A stretch of DNA of 64,000 bases from Pseudomonadota bacterium (lineage in GTDB: Bacteria > Pseudomonadota > Alphaproteobacteria > Rhizobiales > Xanthobacteraceae). Position 1 is the stretch's first letter. Every line of letters starts with the position of its first letter. The DNA lies in the NCBI GenBank assembly GCA_023422775.1, contig JAFAGM010000139.1:1-64000 (forward strand), read 5' to 3'. Shown in pieces: positions 33,305 through 42,801 of the stretch. The translations under genes were made by a program, and so were the position numbers. The notes beneath the pieces were generated by a model that searched no databases, had not been told where the DNA came from, and saw only the letters and a list, made by a program, of their open reading frames with translations.

Positions 33305-36118
33305 CTATTGCCCCAACCGTTCGATGAGGGCCGGTGCGTGTACCTGGTCGGCCTTGTAGTTGCCGGTCAGCGTGTACATCACGATGTTGACGCCGGAGCG
33401 GAAGGCGAATTCGCGCTGGCGCGGCTCGCCCGGCGTCAGCGGCAGCATCGGCTGGCCGTCGGGGCGGATCGCCCATGCGCCGGCCAGATCGTTCGAGGTG
33501 ATGATGATCGGCGACACGCCGTCGCCGCCGCGCGCCGGCCGCGAGGCGGCATCGTCGTCCTCTTCCCGCGGCAGCGTCTCGACCCAGGTCTGGCCCGAGG
33601 TGAAGCGGCCGGGGAAATCGCGCAGCAGGTAAAACGTCTTGGTCAGGACGTGCTCGCGCGGCACCGGCTCGAGTTCGGGGACGTCGAGCGAGGAAAGAAT
33701 TTCGCGCAGCGTCCGCATCCCCGGCGTCTGTGAGGCGCCGTTCTCGCCCGGCGGCGCCTCGATGGCGTCGCGGGTGTCGAACAGCACCGTGCCGCCCTGC
33801 TTCATGTAGGCGTCGATGCGGTTGATGGCGTCCTGCGGTGGCTTGGGCGCGCCCGGCACGATCGGCCAGTAGATCAGCGGGAAGAACGCCAGTTCGTCGC
33901 GCGCGGGATCGACGCCGACGGGGTCGCCGGCCTCCAGCGCCGTACGCTGCGCCAGGAACAGCGTCAATCCGGACATGCCGGCCTTGACGATGGAGTCGAC
34001 GTCGGCATTGCCCGTCATCACATAGGCGAGCCGCGTCTGCGAGACGGCGCTGATGGCCGTCTCGTCGCTGTTGTTCGCGCGCGTCGGCGAAGGCACGATC
34101 AATGTCGCCGGCAGGATCAGCGCCATCACGACAGCCGCGGTCGCCGTGCGCCGCCGCCACAGCGCGGCAAGGCCGGCGCCCAGCATCGCGATCACGATCG
34201 CATCGATCAGGAACAGCGCCAGCGCCGACGAGAGCAGGATGCCCCGGAGGTCGCGCGGTTCGGCGTTGGTGTAGCTGGCGCGCTGCGCGCGCAGGGACGA
34301 CGTGTCGAGCGTGGCGATGCGATCGGCCGACGCCAGCGCGTTGACCGCGACCGGGCCGTCGGCAGCGCCGTAGAAGCCCGGCGGATGCTCCGCGGTGGCG
34401 CGGTCGCGGTAGTCCGCCGGCATCGGCTTCGCGGTGGAGGGCGGCGGCCCGAATGCGCCGAAGCCGTCGAGCGTGCGCAGCGGCGCCACGGTCTCGACGG
34501 TGGCCGTTTCGCCGGCGACGCCGGCGCCGGGTTTCGTGGTGTAGCCCGACGTATCGACGAGCCGCCGCAGCATCTCGACGAAGCTGCCGGACATCGGCAG
34601 ATCCGACCAGCGCGAGTCCGCGCCGACATGGAACAGGCTGAGAATGCCCTTGCCGCGATGCTCGCCGGTGACCAGCGGCGTGCCGTCTTCCAGCGACGCC
34701 CAGCTCTTGGTCGCGAGCACGGCGTCGGGCTCGGCCAGCACCTGCCGGTTCACGGTGATGTCCTTCGGCACGGCCAGTCCCGCGAACGGGCCATCGGCGG
34801 CGAAGGAAGCCAGATGCTGCGGCTTCTCCCAGGTGAGACTGCCGCCGAGGCTGCGGCCGCCACGGCGGAGTTTTACCGGCACCAGATCGTCATCGGCCTG
34901 CGCCAGGCGGGGGCCCGCGAAACGTACCAGCACGCCGCCCTGGTCGATCCATGCATTCAGCCGCTCGCGGATTTCCGGCGACAACGTGCCGACATCGGCC
35001 AGCACGATCATCGGTAGCCGCTGATCGAGGAACTGCGCGATCACCTGTTGCGGCGCGCCGCGGTCGCCGAGCCGCACGTCGGCAAACGGCGACAGGGCGC
35101 GGGTGAGATAGAAGGTCGATGCCAGAAGCGGCTGTGCGGTATCGCTGGTCGCGCCGGTAACCACGCCCACCGCTCGCCGCCGCCACCTCTTGTCGAGCAG
35201 TTGCACGGCGCCGGCAGATCGCTCGCCCGATATCTCCAGCCGCGCGATGTCGTTGCGCAACTCGACCGGCAGGTCGAACGCCGCCTCGGTTTCGCGATCC
35301 TGCGGTCCGAAGACGTAGCGGGCCTCGCCGATCGGCGATCCCTTGGCGTCGGTGGCGCGAACCACGCCCGCGGCGTCGCCGCCGGTGGTGCGGAGCACCT
35401 TTACCGTCATCTTGGCTGCGGCATTTTCCGCGGCGACCAGCGCCTGCGTCGGGGACGCGCCGCCCTCGAATACCGTAAGCTTGCGGTCGCCGGTGGTCTT
35501 GCCGAGTGCTTCGACGAATTCGTCGCCGCGTCCGGTGTCGACGCCATCCGACAGCCACGCGATTTCAACGTCGCCCGTGGCTTTCAGGAAGCGGTCGAGC
35601 GCGCCAAGCGTATCGACGCGGTCGATCGACCAGGGCTTTGGCGCGAGCTGGCGCAACGCGACGCGGGCGGTGCCGGCGGGCATCAGCGTGATGTCACGCG
35701 CCGGCTCGGAGAGCGGAACCAGCGCCACGCCGCGGCGGTCGTTCTCGGCATTGGCGATCAGTTCGTCGGCGGCCTTGATGCGCGTGTCCCAGCTCGCCGC
35801 TGCGCTCCAGCCGTCGTCGAGCAGGATCACCAGCGGGGCATTGCTGCCGCCAACCGCGGTCTGCGGATTCCAGATCGGACCGGCGGCGGCGAGGATCACC
35901 AGCGCCGCGGCGGCAAGCCGCAACAGGGTCAGCCACCATGGCGTCCGCGACGGAGTTTCTTCCCTGGGCTTGATGTCGAACAGCAGCCGCGTCGGCGGGA
36001 ACTCGATCCGCCTCGGCCGCGGCGGCATGACGCGCAGCAGCCACCACAGCACCGGCAGGCTCAGCAGGCCGAGCAGCAGCAGCGGCTGGGCAAAGGTGAG
36101 GGGGAGACCCGCGATCAT
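33305..36118 (-). CDS. BatA-type N-terminus plus DUF4159 protein (MoxR cluster)
   Basis: The 937-residue protein begins with the BatA-like double membrane segment (PLLLLGLLSLPVLWWLL and WWLTLLRLAAAALVIL). A von Willebrand-type region follows (VILLDDGWSA, DGVDTGRGDEF). Mid-protein helices lie near 620-665, and a C-terminal DUF4159 domain (about 700-930) contains LAYVMTGNADVDS and GGTVLFDTRD. Its start overlaps the DUF58 stop by 4 bp. It presumably forms a complex in the inner membrane with its neighbours. Confidence 0.8.
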   Translation of the reverse strand: MIAGLPLTFAQPLLLLGLLSLPVLWWLLRVMPPRPRRIEFPPTRLLFDIKPREETPSRTPWWLTLLRLAAAALVILAAAGPIWNPQTAVGGSNAPLVILLDDGWSAAASWDTRIKAADELIANAENDRRGVALVPLSEPARDITLMPAGTARVALRQLAPKPWSIDRVDTLGALDRFLKATGDVEIAWLSDGVDTGRGDEFVEALGKTTGDRKLTVFEGGASPTQALVAAENAAAKMTVKVLRTTGGDAAGVVRATDAKGSPIGEARYVFGPQDRETEAAFDLPVELRNDIARLEISGERSAGAVQLLDKRWRRRAVGVVTGATSDTAQPLLASTFYLTRALSPFADVRLGDRGAPQQVIAQFLDQRLPMIVLADVGTLSPEIRERLNAWIDQGGVLVRFAGPRLAQADDDLVPVKLRRGGRSLGGSLTWEKPQHLASFAADGPFAGLAVPKDITVNRQVLAEPDAVLATKSWASLEDGTPLVTGEHRGKGILSLFHVGADSRWSDLPMSGSFVEMLRRLVDTSGYTTKPGAGVAGETATVETVAPLRTLDGFGAFGPPPSTAKPMPADYRDRATAEHPPGFYGAADGPVAVNALASADRIATLDTSSLRAQRASYTNAEPRDLRGILLSSALALFLIDAIVIAMLGAGLAALWRRRTATAAVVMALILPATLIVPSPTRANNSDETAISAVSQTRLAYVMTGNADVDSIVKAGMSGLTLFLAQRTALEAGDPVGVDPARDELAFFPLIYWPIVPGAPKPPQDAINRIDAYMKQGGTVLFDTRDAIEAPPGENGASQTPGMRTLREILSSLDVPELEPVPREHVLTKTFYLLRDFPGRFTSGQTWVETLPREEDDDAASRPARGGDGVSPIIITSNDLAGAWAIRPDGQPMLPLTPGEPRQREFAFRSGVNIVMYTLTGNYKADQVHAPALIERLGQ

Positions 36119-37062
36119 GCGATTCGCCCCGCTTTGACGGTCGAGCCGCGCGTGTTGCCCTTGGCTGACATCATCCCCGAATGCAGGAACAACAGCAGTT
36201 CGGCGGCAGAGCGGCTGGTGGTGTGGGTCGAGAACAGCCAGTCGAGCCTGTTGGTCTCGTTGCGGATCTCATCGCGGTGCCGGGCGACGCGCGCGACATA
36301 GTCGCCGGCCCAGCTCTCGGCGCGGCCGGCGGTGATGACGCCGCCGCCCTCGGGCTCGACGAATTCGATCCGCCCCGAATAGGGAAAGGTCTCTTCGGCG
36401 GGGTCGACGACCTGCACCAGCGTGCCGTGCGCGCCCGAGGCCGACAGCCCCGCCAGCATCGTCCGGATTTCCGGCATCGGCGACCAGAAGTCCGACAGCA
36501 CCACGATCTCCGCGAGTTGCGACGGCACGAACGAGGGCGGCAGGCTGGCGCGCGCGGCATCGTCGTGCAGCATCGCCTGCGCCATCTTGTCGATCACGCT
36601 GCGGCTGGCGGTCGGATTCATCAGGCCGGGAATGCCGACGCGTTCGCCGCCCGCGACCAGCAGTTCGGCCAGCGCGAAAGTGACGATCAGTCCGCGCTCC
36701 AGCTTGCTGTCGCGCGCGGTCTTCGAGGCAAACGCCATCGACGGCGAACGGTCGGGCCACACCCACACGGTATGCGCGGCCTCCCATTCCTGCTCGCGGA
36801 CATAGAGATGATCGTCGCGCGCCGAGCGTCGCCAGTCGACGTTCTGCGACGGTTCGCCCGAGACGAAGCGGCGGTACTGCCAGAAGCTTTCGCCGGCGCC
36901 GGCGCGACGCCTGCCATGCAGGCCATGGATGACGTTGGCGGCGATCCGGCGGGCTTCGAGCACGAGACGGGGCAGCGATGCGGCGAGCGTTCGGCTTTCG
37001 CCATCGGCACGTCGTATCGCGAGAATCTCCCTTGTCGCGTCCTTACTCTCTGCGGCCATCAA
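36115..37062 (-). CDS. DUF58 protein (MoxR cluster)
   Basis: The 315-residue protein has the DUF58 signature GAGESFWQYRRFVSGEPSQN followed by DWRRSARDDHLYVRE, and a weak von Willebrand-like fold downstream (VVLSDFWSP). DUF58 proteins almost always lie beside MoxR ATPases and are presumed clients or adaptors. It overlaps the MoxR stop by 4 bp and the next gene by 4 bp, indicating translational coupling. Confidence 0.86.
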   Translation of the reverse strand: MMAAESKDATREILAIRRADGESRTLAASLPRLVLEARRIAANVIHGLHGRRRAGAGESFWQYRRFVSGEPSQNVDWRRSARDDHLYVREQEWEAAHTVWVWPDRSPSMAFASKTARDSKLERGLIVTFALAELLVAGGERVGIPGLMNPTASRSVIDKMAQAMLHDDAARASLPPSFVPSQLAEIVVLSDFWSPMPEIRTMLAGLSASGAHGTLVQVVDPAEETFPYSGRIEFVEPEGGGVITAGRAESWAGDYVARVARHRDEIRNETNRLDWLFSTHTTSRSAAELLLFLHSGMMSAKGNTRGSTVKAGRIA

Positions 37063-38057
37063 CCAATCCGCGTCTTCAATTGCCTGATCACGTCGGGAAT
37101 GGTGCGGCCCTCCGCGCGGGCCGAGAAGGTCAGCGCCATGCGGTGCTTGAGAATCGGTTCCGCGAGATCCAGAACGTCGTCGATCGAGGGCGCGAGCCGG
37201 CCGTCGAGCAGCGCGCGGGCACGGACCGCCAGCATCAGCGACTGGCTGGCGCGGGGACCCGGTCCCCAGGCGATCAGCTTGTCGTTGCCTTCAGGATCGG
37301 GCCGCGCGGCGCGCACCAGCGACAGGATCGCCTCGACGACGCTGTCGCCGACCGGCAGGCGGCGCACCAGCCGCTGCGCCGTGATCAGGATTTCCGCGTC
37401 CATCGATGCCTTGGCGAGCGTCTCCTCCGCGCCGGTCGTCTCGAACAGGATGCGGCGTTCGGCGTCGCGGTCGGGATAGTCGACGTCGATCTCCATCAGG
37501 AAGCGGTCGAGTTGCGCTTCGGGGAGCGGATAGGTGCCTTCCTGTTCCAGCGGGTTCTGCGTGGCGAGCACGTGGAACGGCTTCGGCAGATCGTGCCGCG
37601 CGCCTGCAACGGTGATGTGCTGTTCCTGCATGGCTTGCAGCAACGCCGATTGGGTCCGCGGGCTGGCGCGGTTGATCTCGTCGGCCATCAGCAGTTGCGC
37701 GAACACGGGGCCGGCGATGAAGCGGAACGACCGCTTGCCGGAATTGCTCTCGTCGAGCACCTCGGCGCCGAGAATATCCGACGGCATCAGGTCCGGCGTG
37801 AACTGGATGCGCTTGGCGTCCAGCCCGAGCGTGGTGCCGAGGGTTTCGACGAGCTTGGTCTTGGCGAGACCGGGAACGCCGATCAGCAGCGCATGACCGC
37901 CGGACAGGATCGTCACCAGGGTGTTTTCGATCACCCGGTCCTGGCCGAAGATAACGGTGGAGATCGCCTCTTTCGCGGTGCGGATCTGATCGGCTACCTG
38001 TTCGGCCGAGCGGACGATCGCGTCCTCGAGTTTCTCGACACCGTCTGCATTCGCCAT
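37059..38057 (-). CDS. MoxR-family AAA+ ATPase
   Basis: The 332-residue chaperone-like ATPase has Walker A GVPGLAKTK (about 81), Walker B LLMADEINRASPRTQ (about 138), and the MoxR sensor motif FHVLATQNPLEQEGTYPLPEAQLDRF. MoxR ATPases help insert cofactors or assemble VWA-domain protein complexes. ATG 38057 has AAGGAGAAAGAC in front and is preferred to the earlier ATG at 38096. It is first in the operon MoxR-DUF58-DUF4159-membrane protein. Confidence 0.94.
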   Translation of the reverse strand: MANADGVEKLEDAIVRSAEQVADQIRTAKEAISTVIFGQDRVIENTLVTILSGGHALLIGVPGLAKTKLVETLGTTLGLDAKRIQFTPDLMPSDILGAEVLDESNSGKRSFRFIAGPVFAQLLMADEINRASPRTQSALLQAMQEQHITVAGARHDLPKPFHVLATQNPLEQEGTYPLPEAQLDRFLMEIDVDYPDRDAERRILFETTGAEETLAKASMDAEILITAQRLVRRLPVGDSVVEAILSLVRAARPDPEGNDKLIAWGPGPRASQSLMLAVRARALLDGRLAPSIDDVLDLAEPILKHRMALTFSARAEGRTIPDVIRQLKTRIG

Positions 38058-38298
38058 GTCTTTCTCCTTGACCGCTTCACGACACCGCCGCTTCACGACA
38101 CCGCCGGTTGCGTCGTCATGCCACGCGCCTCATGCTAAACCTGTGCAAAGGCCATGTATTCGTTGAATTAAACTATCCCCACATTATCGGTATTTCAGGG
38201 TATGAACGGCATCACGATATGGCGACTTGACCCGCAAGAATACGGACCCAAATCGTCCGGACGGTTCCGGACACGTGCACCAATCGTGCCAGATGAGG

Positions 38299-38336
38299 CG
38301 ATGACACTCAGGGCAAACGATGACACTCAGGGCAAA
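38299..38336 (+). repeat. Exact 19-bp tandem duplication in the 5' region of the DUF1285 gene
   Basis: Two adjacent identical copies (38299-38317 and 38318-38336), each starting CGATGACACTCAGGG, end just 2 bp before the ATG of the DUF1285 gene. Each copy contains CAGGG, so both could affect ribosome binding; the second places CAGGGC about 7 bp from the ATG. Confidence 0.85.
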
Positions 38337-38338
38337 CA

Positions 38339-38950
38339 ATGGCGAAGCAAGGGCAAACCGGCGCTGAAGGCCTCGAAGGACTAACTGTCGCTGCGCGACA
38401 AGCCGCCAACGCCGCTCCGGCCGGCAAGGGATTGCCTCCGGTACATTTGTGGAATCCGCCGTTCTGCGGCGATCTCGACATGCGAATCGCCGGTGACGGT
38501 ACGTGGTTCTACATGGGAACGCCGATCGGGCGGCCGGCGCTGGTGCGGCTGTTCTCGACCATCCTGAAGCGCGAAGACGGCAAGCACTTTCTCGTGACCC
38601 CGGTCGAAAAGGTCGGCATTCGCGTCGACGACGCGCCGTTCCTCGCCGTGGAGATGCAGAACGAGGCTGGTGAACGCGGGCGGCTCCTGCGCTTTCGCAC
38701 CAACGTCGACGACTGGGTGCCATGCGACGCCGCGCACCGCCTGCGCTTCGAGATGGCGGCCGACGGCGGGCTGACGCCGTACCTGCACGTCCGCGCTGAT
38801 CTTTGGGCGAAAGTGACCCGCGCGCTCTATTACGATCTGGTTGACATGGGGGAAGAGCGAGTGGTCGATGGCCGGCAGATGTTCGGAATCGAATCCGGCG
38901 GCGAATTCTTTGCGATGGCGGATGCAAAGCAGGTGAGGGACGCGGTTTGA
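38339..38950 (+). CDS. DUF1285 protein
   Basis: The 203-residue cytoplasmic protein carries the DUF1285 core: WNPPFCGDLDMRIAGDGTWFYMGTPIGRPALVRLFSTIL, split here as one conserved block, then FLVTPVEKVGIRVDDAPF. The family fold is known structurally but its role is not. It opens an operon with CoA pyrophosphatase, DUF6111 and the CCA enzyme through 4-bp overlaps. It follows a 19-bp tandem duplication. Confidence 0.88.
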   Translation: MAKQGQTGAEGLEGLTVAARQAANAAPAGKGLPPVHLWNPPFCGDLDMRIAGDGTWFYMGTPIGRPALVRLFSTILKREDGKHFLVTPVEKVGIRVDDAPFLAVEMQNEAGERGRLLRFRTNVDDWVPCDAAHRLRFEMAADGGLTPYLHVRADLWAKVTRALYYDLVDMGEERVVDGRQMFGIESGGEFFAMADAKQVRDAV

Positions 38951-39621
38951 ACGAGCCGGTGCTGAAAAAGCTGGAAGCGGCTCCGGTCAACTCGGCGGAG
39001 TTTTTCGCGCGGAGCCATGCGCGGTTGAATTTCGAGGTGCCGCCGGGCCTGGTCGATCCCAACATCATTCCCAGGACCGGCGACGCGGGCAACGACCGCA
39101 TGCTCGAGATCATCGCGCACGAGCAGCCGGTGCGGCCTGCGGCGGTGCTGATCCCGGTGGTGGATCATGGCGAGCCGACGGTCCTGCTGACGCAGCGCTC
39201 GCTGCATCTCTCCAGCCACGCCGGCCAGATTTCCTTTCCGGGCGGCAAGATCGACGCGACCGACGCCTCGCCGCTCGACGCCGCCCTGCGCGAGGCGGAG
39301 GAGGAGGTCGGCCTCAAGCGCGACTTCATCGAGCCGATCGGCTATCTCGACCTCTACGGAACCGCGTTCGGGTTTCGCATCCTGCCGACGGTGGCGCGGG
39401 TCAAGCCCGGCTTCAAGCTTAAGATCAATGAAGGCGAGGTGGACGACGCCTTCGAGGTGCCGCTGGCCTTCCTGATGAATCCCGAGAACCACCAGATCCA
39501 CTCCAGGGAATTTCGCGGCATGGAGCGTTCCTACTACGCGATGCCGTTTGCGGAGCGTTACATCTGGGGCGCGACCGCAGGCATCCTGCGCGTATTGTAT
39601 GAGCGGATTTATCTCGCATGA
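38947..39621 (+). CDS. CoA pyrophosphatase (NUDIX)
   Basis: The 224-residue protein has the CoA-specific motif LLTQRSLHLSSHAGQISFPG (about 79-98) and then the NUDIX box ending REAEEEVGL. Such enzymes split CoA and its derivatives to 3',5'-ADP and phosphopantetheine. The start is TTG 38947, overlapping the previous TGA stop by 4 bp. Codon use and frame support it; no ATG gives the conserved N-terminus. It shares an operon with DUF1285 and the CCA transferase. Confidence 0.9.
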   Translation: MNEPVLKKLEAAPVNSAEFFARSHARLNFEVPPGLVDPNIIPRTGDAGNDRMLEIIAHEQPVRPAAVLIPVVDHGEPTVLLTQRSLHLSSHAGQISFPGGKIDATDASPLDAALREAEEEVGLKRDFIEPIGYLDLYGTAFGFRILPTVARVKPGFKLKINEGEVDDAFEVPLAFLMNPENHQIHSREFRGMERSYYAMPFAERYIWGATAGILRVLYERIYLA

Positions 39622-39881
39622 TCCGTCCGGTCCTGACCGAACTCGCGATTTTCCTGATCCCGTTCGCGGCCTATGCGATTTTTCTGTTTGCCACCCGTGC
39701 CGGCGTGTTCACGTCCTCGTCCTGGCCGGCGCATCTGATCGCCAAGCTGGTGCTGGGGTCGCTGCTGCTGGTCATCATCAGCTTCGTCATGCTCGCGCAT
39801 TTCTCCGGCGCGCCGCCGGATTCCACCTACATTCCCGCCCATATCGAGGACGGCAAGCTGATTCCCGGAGCCGAGAAATGA
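39618..39881 (+). CDS. DUF6111 small membrane protein
   Basis: The 87-residue protein has two transmembrane helices (about 8-28 and 40-62) and a conserved C-terminal tail, PPDSTYIPAHIEDGKLIPG. This is the DUF6111 family of Rhizobiales. It starts within the last 4 bp of the NUDIX gene and ends 4 bp into the CCA gene, so it is translationally linked to both. Function unknown. Confidence 0.85.
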   Translation: MIRPVLTELAIFLIPFAAYAIFLFATRAGVFTSSSWPAHLIAKLVLGSLLLVIISFVMLAHFSGAPPDSTYIPAHIEDGKLIPGAEK

Positions 39882-41134
39882 GCGAGGCGAAGGTGCTGTC
39901 GGATGCCCCCTGGCTCAGGTCGGGGCCGGCCGCGCGCGCGCTTTCGCTGCTCAATGGCCAGGGCGAGGAAGCCCGCGTGGTCGGCGGCGCCGTCCGCAAT
40001 GCGCTTCTCGACATCCCGACCGGCGACATCGACATCGCGACCACGGCGCTGCCCGAGGAGGTCGTTCGCCGCGCCAGGGCGGCCGGCATCAAGTGCGTGC
40101 CCACCGGCATCGACCATGGCACCGTCACCCTGGTGATCGACGCGCAGCCGTTCGAGGTCACGACCTTGCGCGAGGACGCCGAGACTTTTGGCCGCAAGGC
40201 CAGGGTCGCCTTCGGCCGCGACTGGGTTCGCGATGCGGAACGGCGCGACTTCACCATCAACGGGCTTTCCGTCGATGCCGAGGGCGTCGTGCACGACCAC
40301 GTCGGCGGGCTTGCGGATATCGACGCGCGCCGCGTCCGCTTCATCGGCGATGCCAGCCAGCGCATCGCCGAGGATTATCTGCGCATCCTGCGTTTTTTCC
40401 GGATGCATGCCGCCTATGGGACGGGCGAACCCGATCGCGCCGGATATCTCGCCTGCATCGCCGGGCGTGCGGGACTGGCCAGCCTTTCCGCCGAACGCGT
40501 GCGCATGGAAATGCTCAAACTCGTGGTTGCGGAGAGGGCGGGCATTGCGGTGCAGGCGATGGCCGACGCCGGCCTGCTGCTGGCGATTTTCGGCGGCGTT
40601 ACCTATACCGGCACGTTCGCTGCAATGGTCGCGGCGGAACGTGCGCTGGCGCTCCCGCCGAACGCGGCACGCCGGCTGGCCGCGCTTTCGGTCGCCGTCA
40701 CCGAGGATGCCAGGCGCGTTGCGGCCCGGCTCCGCCTCTCCAACGCCGAAGCGAAGGCGCTCGATTCGATGGGGCATCGCTGGTGGCGGTTCGCCGACAA
40801 GGACCAGGCGCGGGCGCGGCGGCTGCTCTATCGGCTTGGCGAGGATCCCTATCGCGACCGCCTGATGCTGGCCTGGGCGCGGGCAGGCGCCGGCATCGAG
40901 GGCGGGCCCTGGCGCGACCTTGCCACCCTGCCGCAACGCTGGAGCGCGCCGAAATTTCCGCTGAAGGCCGCCGATTTCATTTCCCGCGGCATCGCCGAAG
41001 GCCCGGCGCTCGGCCATGTGCTGACGCTGGCGGAAGACGCATGGCTGGCCGCGGACTTTCCGCTGGACCCATCCGCGCTTGCGGCAATTGCCGACCAGGC
41101 CGCCGCGCGCTTCACCCGTGACCACCGGCTGTGA
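39878..41134 (+). CDS. cca: tRNA CCA-adding nucleotidyltransferase/poly(A) polymerase family
   Basis: The 418-residue enzyme adds or repairs the 3'-CCA of tRNA. VVGGAVRN, GDIDIATTA (metal aspartates) and the RRDFTINGL motif are typical of class II CCA enzymes, as is EDYLRILRFFRMHA. The large upstream part of the open frame overlaps DUF6111 in another phase and is not coding; ATG 39878 is the natural start. It overlaps the TSUP gene by 4 bp. Confidence 0.93.
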   Translation: MSEAKVLSDAPWLRSGPAARALSLLNGQGEEARVVGGAVRNALLDIPTGDIDIATTALPEEVVRRARAAGIKCVPTGIDHGTVTLVIDAQPFEVTTLREDAETFGRKARVAFGRDWVRDAERRDFTINGLSVDAEGVVHDHVGGLADIDARRVRFIGDASQRIAEDYLRILRFFRMHAAYGTGEPDRAGYLACIAGRAGLASLSAERVRMEMLKLVVAERAGIAVQAMADAGLLLAIFGGVTYTGTFAAMVAAERALALPPNAARRLAALSVAVTEDARRVAARLRLSNAEAKALDSMGHRWWRFADKDQARARRLLYRLGEDPYRDRLMLAWARAGAGIEGGPWRDLATLPQRWSAPKFPLKAADFISRGIAEGPALGHVLTLAEDAWLAADFPLDPSALAAIADQAAARFTRDHRL

Positions 41135-41892
41135 GCATTCTTGCCGGCTTCGCCGATATTTCGATTTTCCAGCTCTTGCTGGTCGGAAGCGTGGCGCTGT
41201 TCGCCTCCATCATCGGCGGCCTTGCGGGTTATGGCACCGGCGCGCTGATGCCGCTGGTGCTGGTGCCGATGGTCGGCGCCGAGCCGGTGGTGCCGATCAT
41301 CGCGATATCGGCGATCTTCGCCAATATCAGCCGCTTCGCGGCCTATTTCCGCTACGCCGACGGCCGCCGCGCGCTGATCGTGATCGGTGCAGCCGCGCTG
41401 ACGACCGCGCTCGGCGCCTATGGCTATACGCGGCTCACCAGTGCCGGTGCGGCGCTGGTGATCGGCGGCATGCTGATATTGAGCGTGCCGCTGCGCCGGC
41501 TGCTCAAGCGCCGCGACGTAAGGATCGGTGATGCCGGACTCGGCATCGGCGCCGTCGGCTATGGCGTTGTCGTCGGCGGCACATCCGGCTCCGGCGTGAT
41601 CCTGCTGTCGCTGTTGATGGCATGCGGTCTCGAAGGGGCCGCCGTGATCGCTACCGATGCGGTGATCTCGATCGCGACCAGCGTCATCAAGATTTCGGTG
41701 TTCGGTCTCGCCGGCGTTGTCACCGCGCAGGTGCTGGCCTTTGCGCTCCTGATCGGCGCCATCGCGATACCCGGCGCATTCCTTGCCAGGGCTTTCGTCG
41801 AGCGGATGCCTGTGCATATCCACACCGCGATCCTCGACGCCGCCGTGATGGTCGGCGGTCTGGTCATGATCACGGCGGCGCTTCGGCACTGA
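41131..41892 (+). CDS. TauE/SafE (TSUP) family permease
   Basis: The 253-residue protein has seven to eight hydrophobic segments and the family motif GGLAGYGTGALMPLVLVPM near the first repeat, with VVGGTSGSGVILLSLLMACG in the second. TSUP proteins move sulfite, sulfoacetate or other organosulfur anions. The start is GTG 41131 overlapping the CCA stop by 4 bp. A link to the sulfatase block 35 kb away is possible but not shown. Confidence 0.85.
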   Translation: MSILAGFADISIFQLLLVGSVALFASIIGGLAGYGTGALMPLVLVPMVGAEPVVPIIAISAIFANISRFAAYFRYADGRRALIVIGAAALTTALGAYGYTRLTSAGAALVIGGMLILSVPLRRLLKRRDVRIGDAGLGIGAVGYGVVVGGTSGSGVILLSLLMACGLEGAAVIATDAVISIATSVIKISVFGLAGVVTAQVLAFALLIGAIAIPGAFLARAFVERMPVHIHTAILDAAVMVGGLVMITAALRH

Positions 41893-41913
41893 TCGGCGCC
41901 GGCGGCTGGAGCT

Positions 41914-42654
41914 TCAGCCGCCCTTGTCAGCGCGCCCGGGCACCAGTTCGGTCAGCGAACGGATGGTGCGGTCGGGCTTCACGGTGGAGCCCGCGGGCAG
42001 GCCATCGCCGTGCACGTCGATCCAGACGGCGTAGATGCCGAGGCGCTGCGGCGCCACCACTTCCCATTCCAGATTGTCGCCGATCATCCAGGTGTCCGAC
42101 GCGGTAACGCCCAGCGCCTGCATGGCGTGCAGATAGGCGCGCTCTTCCGGTTTGCCGAATCCGTGCTCGCCCTCGATCTGGATGTGATCGAAACGGTTCG
42201 ACAGCGCAAAACGCTCGACCTTCGCGCGCTGGGTGCCGGCCGCGCCATTGGTGACGAGCGCGAGCTTCACGCCGCGCGCCTTCAATTCGTCGATGGCGTC
42301 GTGCGCGCCGGGGAAGACGAACATTTCCTCTTCGCGATAGGTCGTAAAACGATCGGCGAGCCGCGCCGCCAGATCCGCGGGCAGGGCGTGGCCGCCGGCC
42401 GCAAGCGCGGCGAACCCGTCCACGACCACCAGGCGCCGCGCCTCATCCAGCTTCAGCCGCCATTCGGCCCCGGCGACCGCCCAGAATTTTCGCGCGGAAT
42501 CGAGCACTGCGGCCGCGACCTGTCGCGACGTGAACGGCCCGAACTCGGCGGCAAATTCGGAGGCGACATTGTGCCAGGCGAGTTCCGGCCGGCCATAGGC
42601 CGACAGGATGGTGTCGTCCATGTCGATCAGCATCGCACGCGGCAGCTGGGTCAT
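41914..42654 (-). CDS. HAD-family hydrolase
   Basis: The 246-residue cytoplasmic protein has motif I DMDDTIL (nucleophile D11), motif II LVTNGAAG, motif III KPEERAY and motif IV MIGDNLEWEV. The alpha-helical cap and the length fit the haloacid-dehalogenase/YjjG-type group; YjjG acts on nucleotides. The substrate is not determined. It is convergent with the TSUP gene. Confidence 0.9.
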   Translation of the reverse strand: MTQLPRAMLIDMDDTILSAYGRPELAWHNVASEFAAEFGPFTSRQVAAAVLDSARKFWAVAGAEWRLKLDEARRLVVVDGFAALAAGGHALPADLAARLADRFTTYREEEMFVFPGAHDAIDELKARGVKLALVTNGAAGTQRAKVERFALSNRFDHIQIEGEHGFGKPEERAYLHAMQALGVTASDTWMIGDNLEWEVVAPQRLGIYAVWIDVHGDGLPAGSTVKPDRTIRSLTELVPGRADKGG

Positions 42655-42801
42655 TGCGTCACGGCCATTTCACTTCCGGCGGTATACGACCGCGGGAAGC
42701 TGCGGCCGATTGACGCCGCGAATATCAGATCCTCCGCACCGGGTCCAATCCCGGGAAACGACGTCGCCGGGCCGTGAGCCCCGGGCGACGTCAAAAGTTC
42801 C

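Noticed and set aside
38202..38384. 60-codon frame upstream of DUF1285
   Set aside because: It runs across the tandem duplication and into the DUF1285 gene in another phase; no ribosome-binding site or homology.
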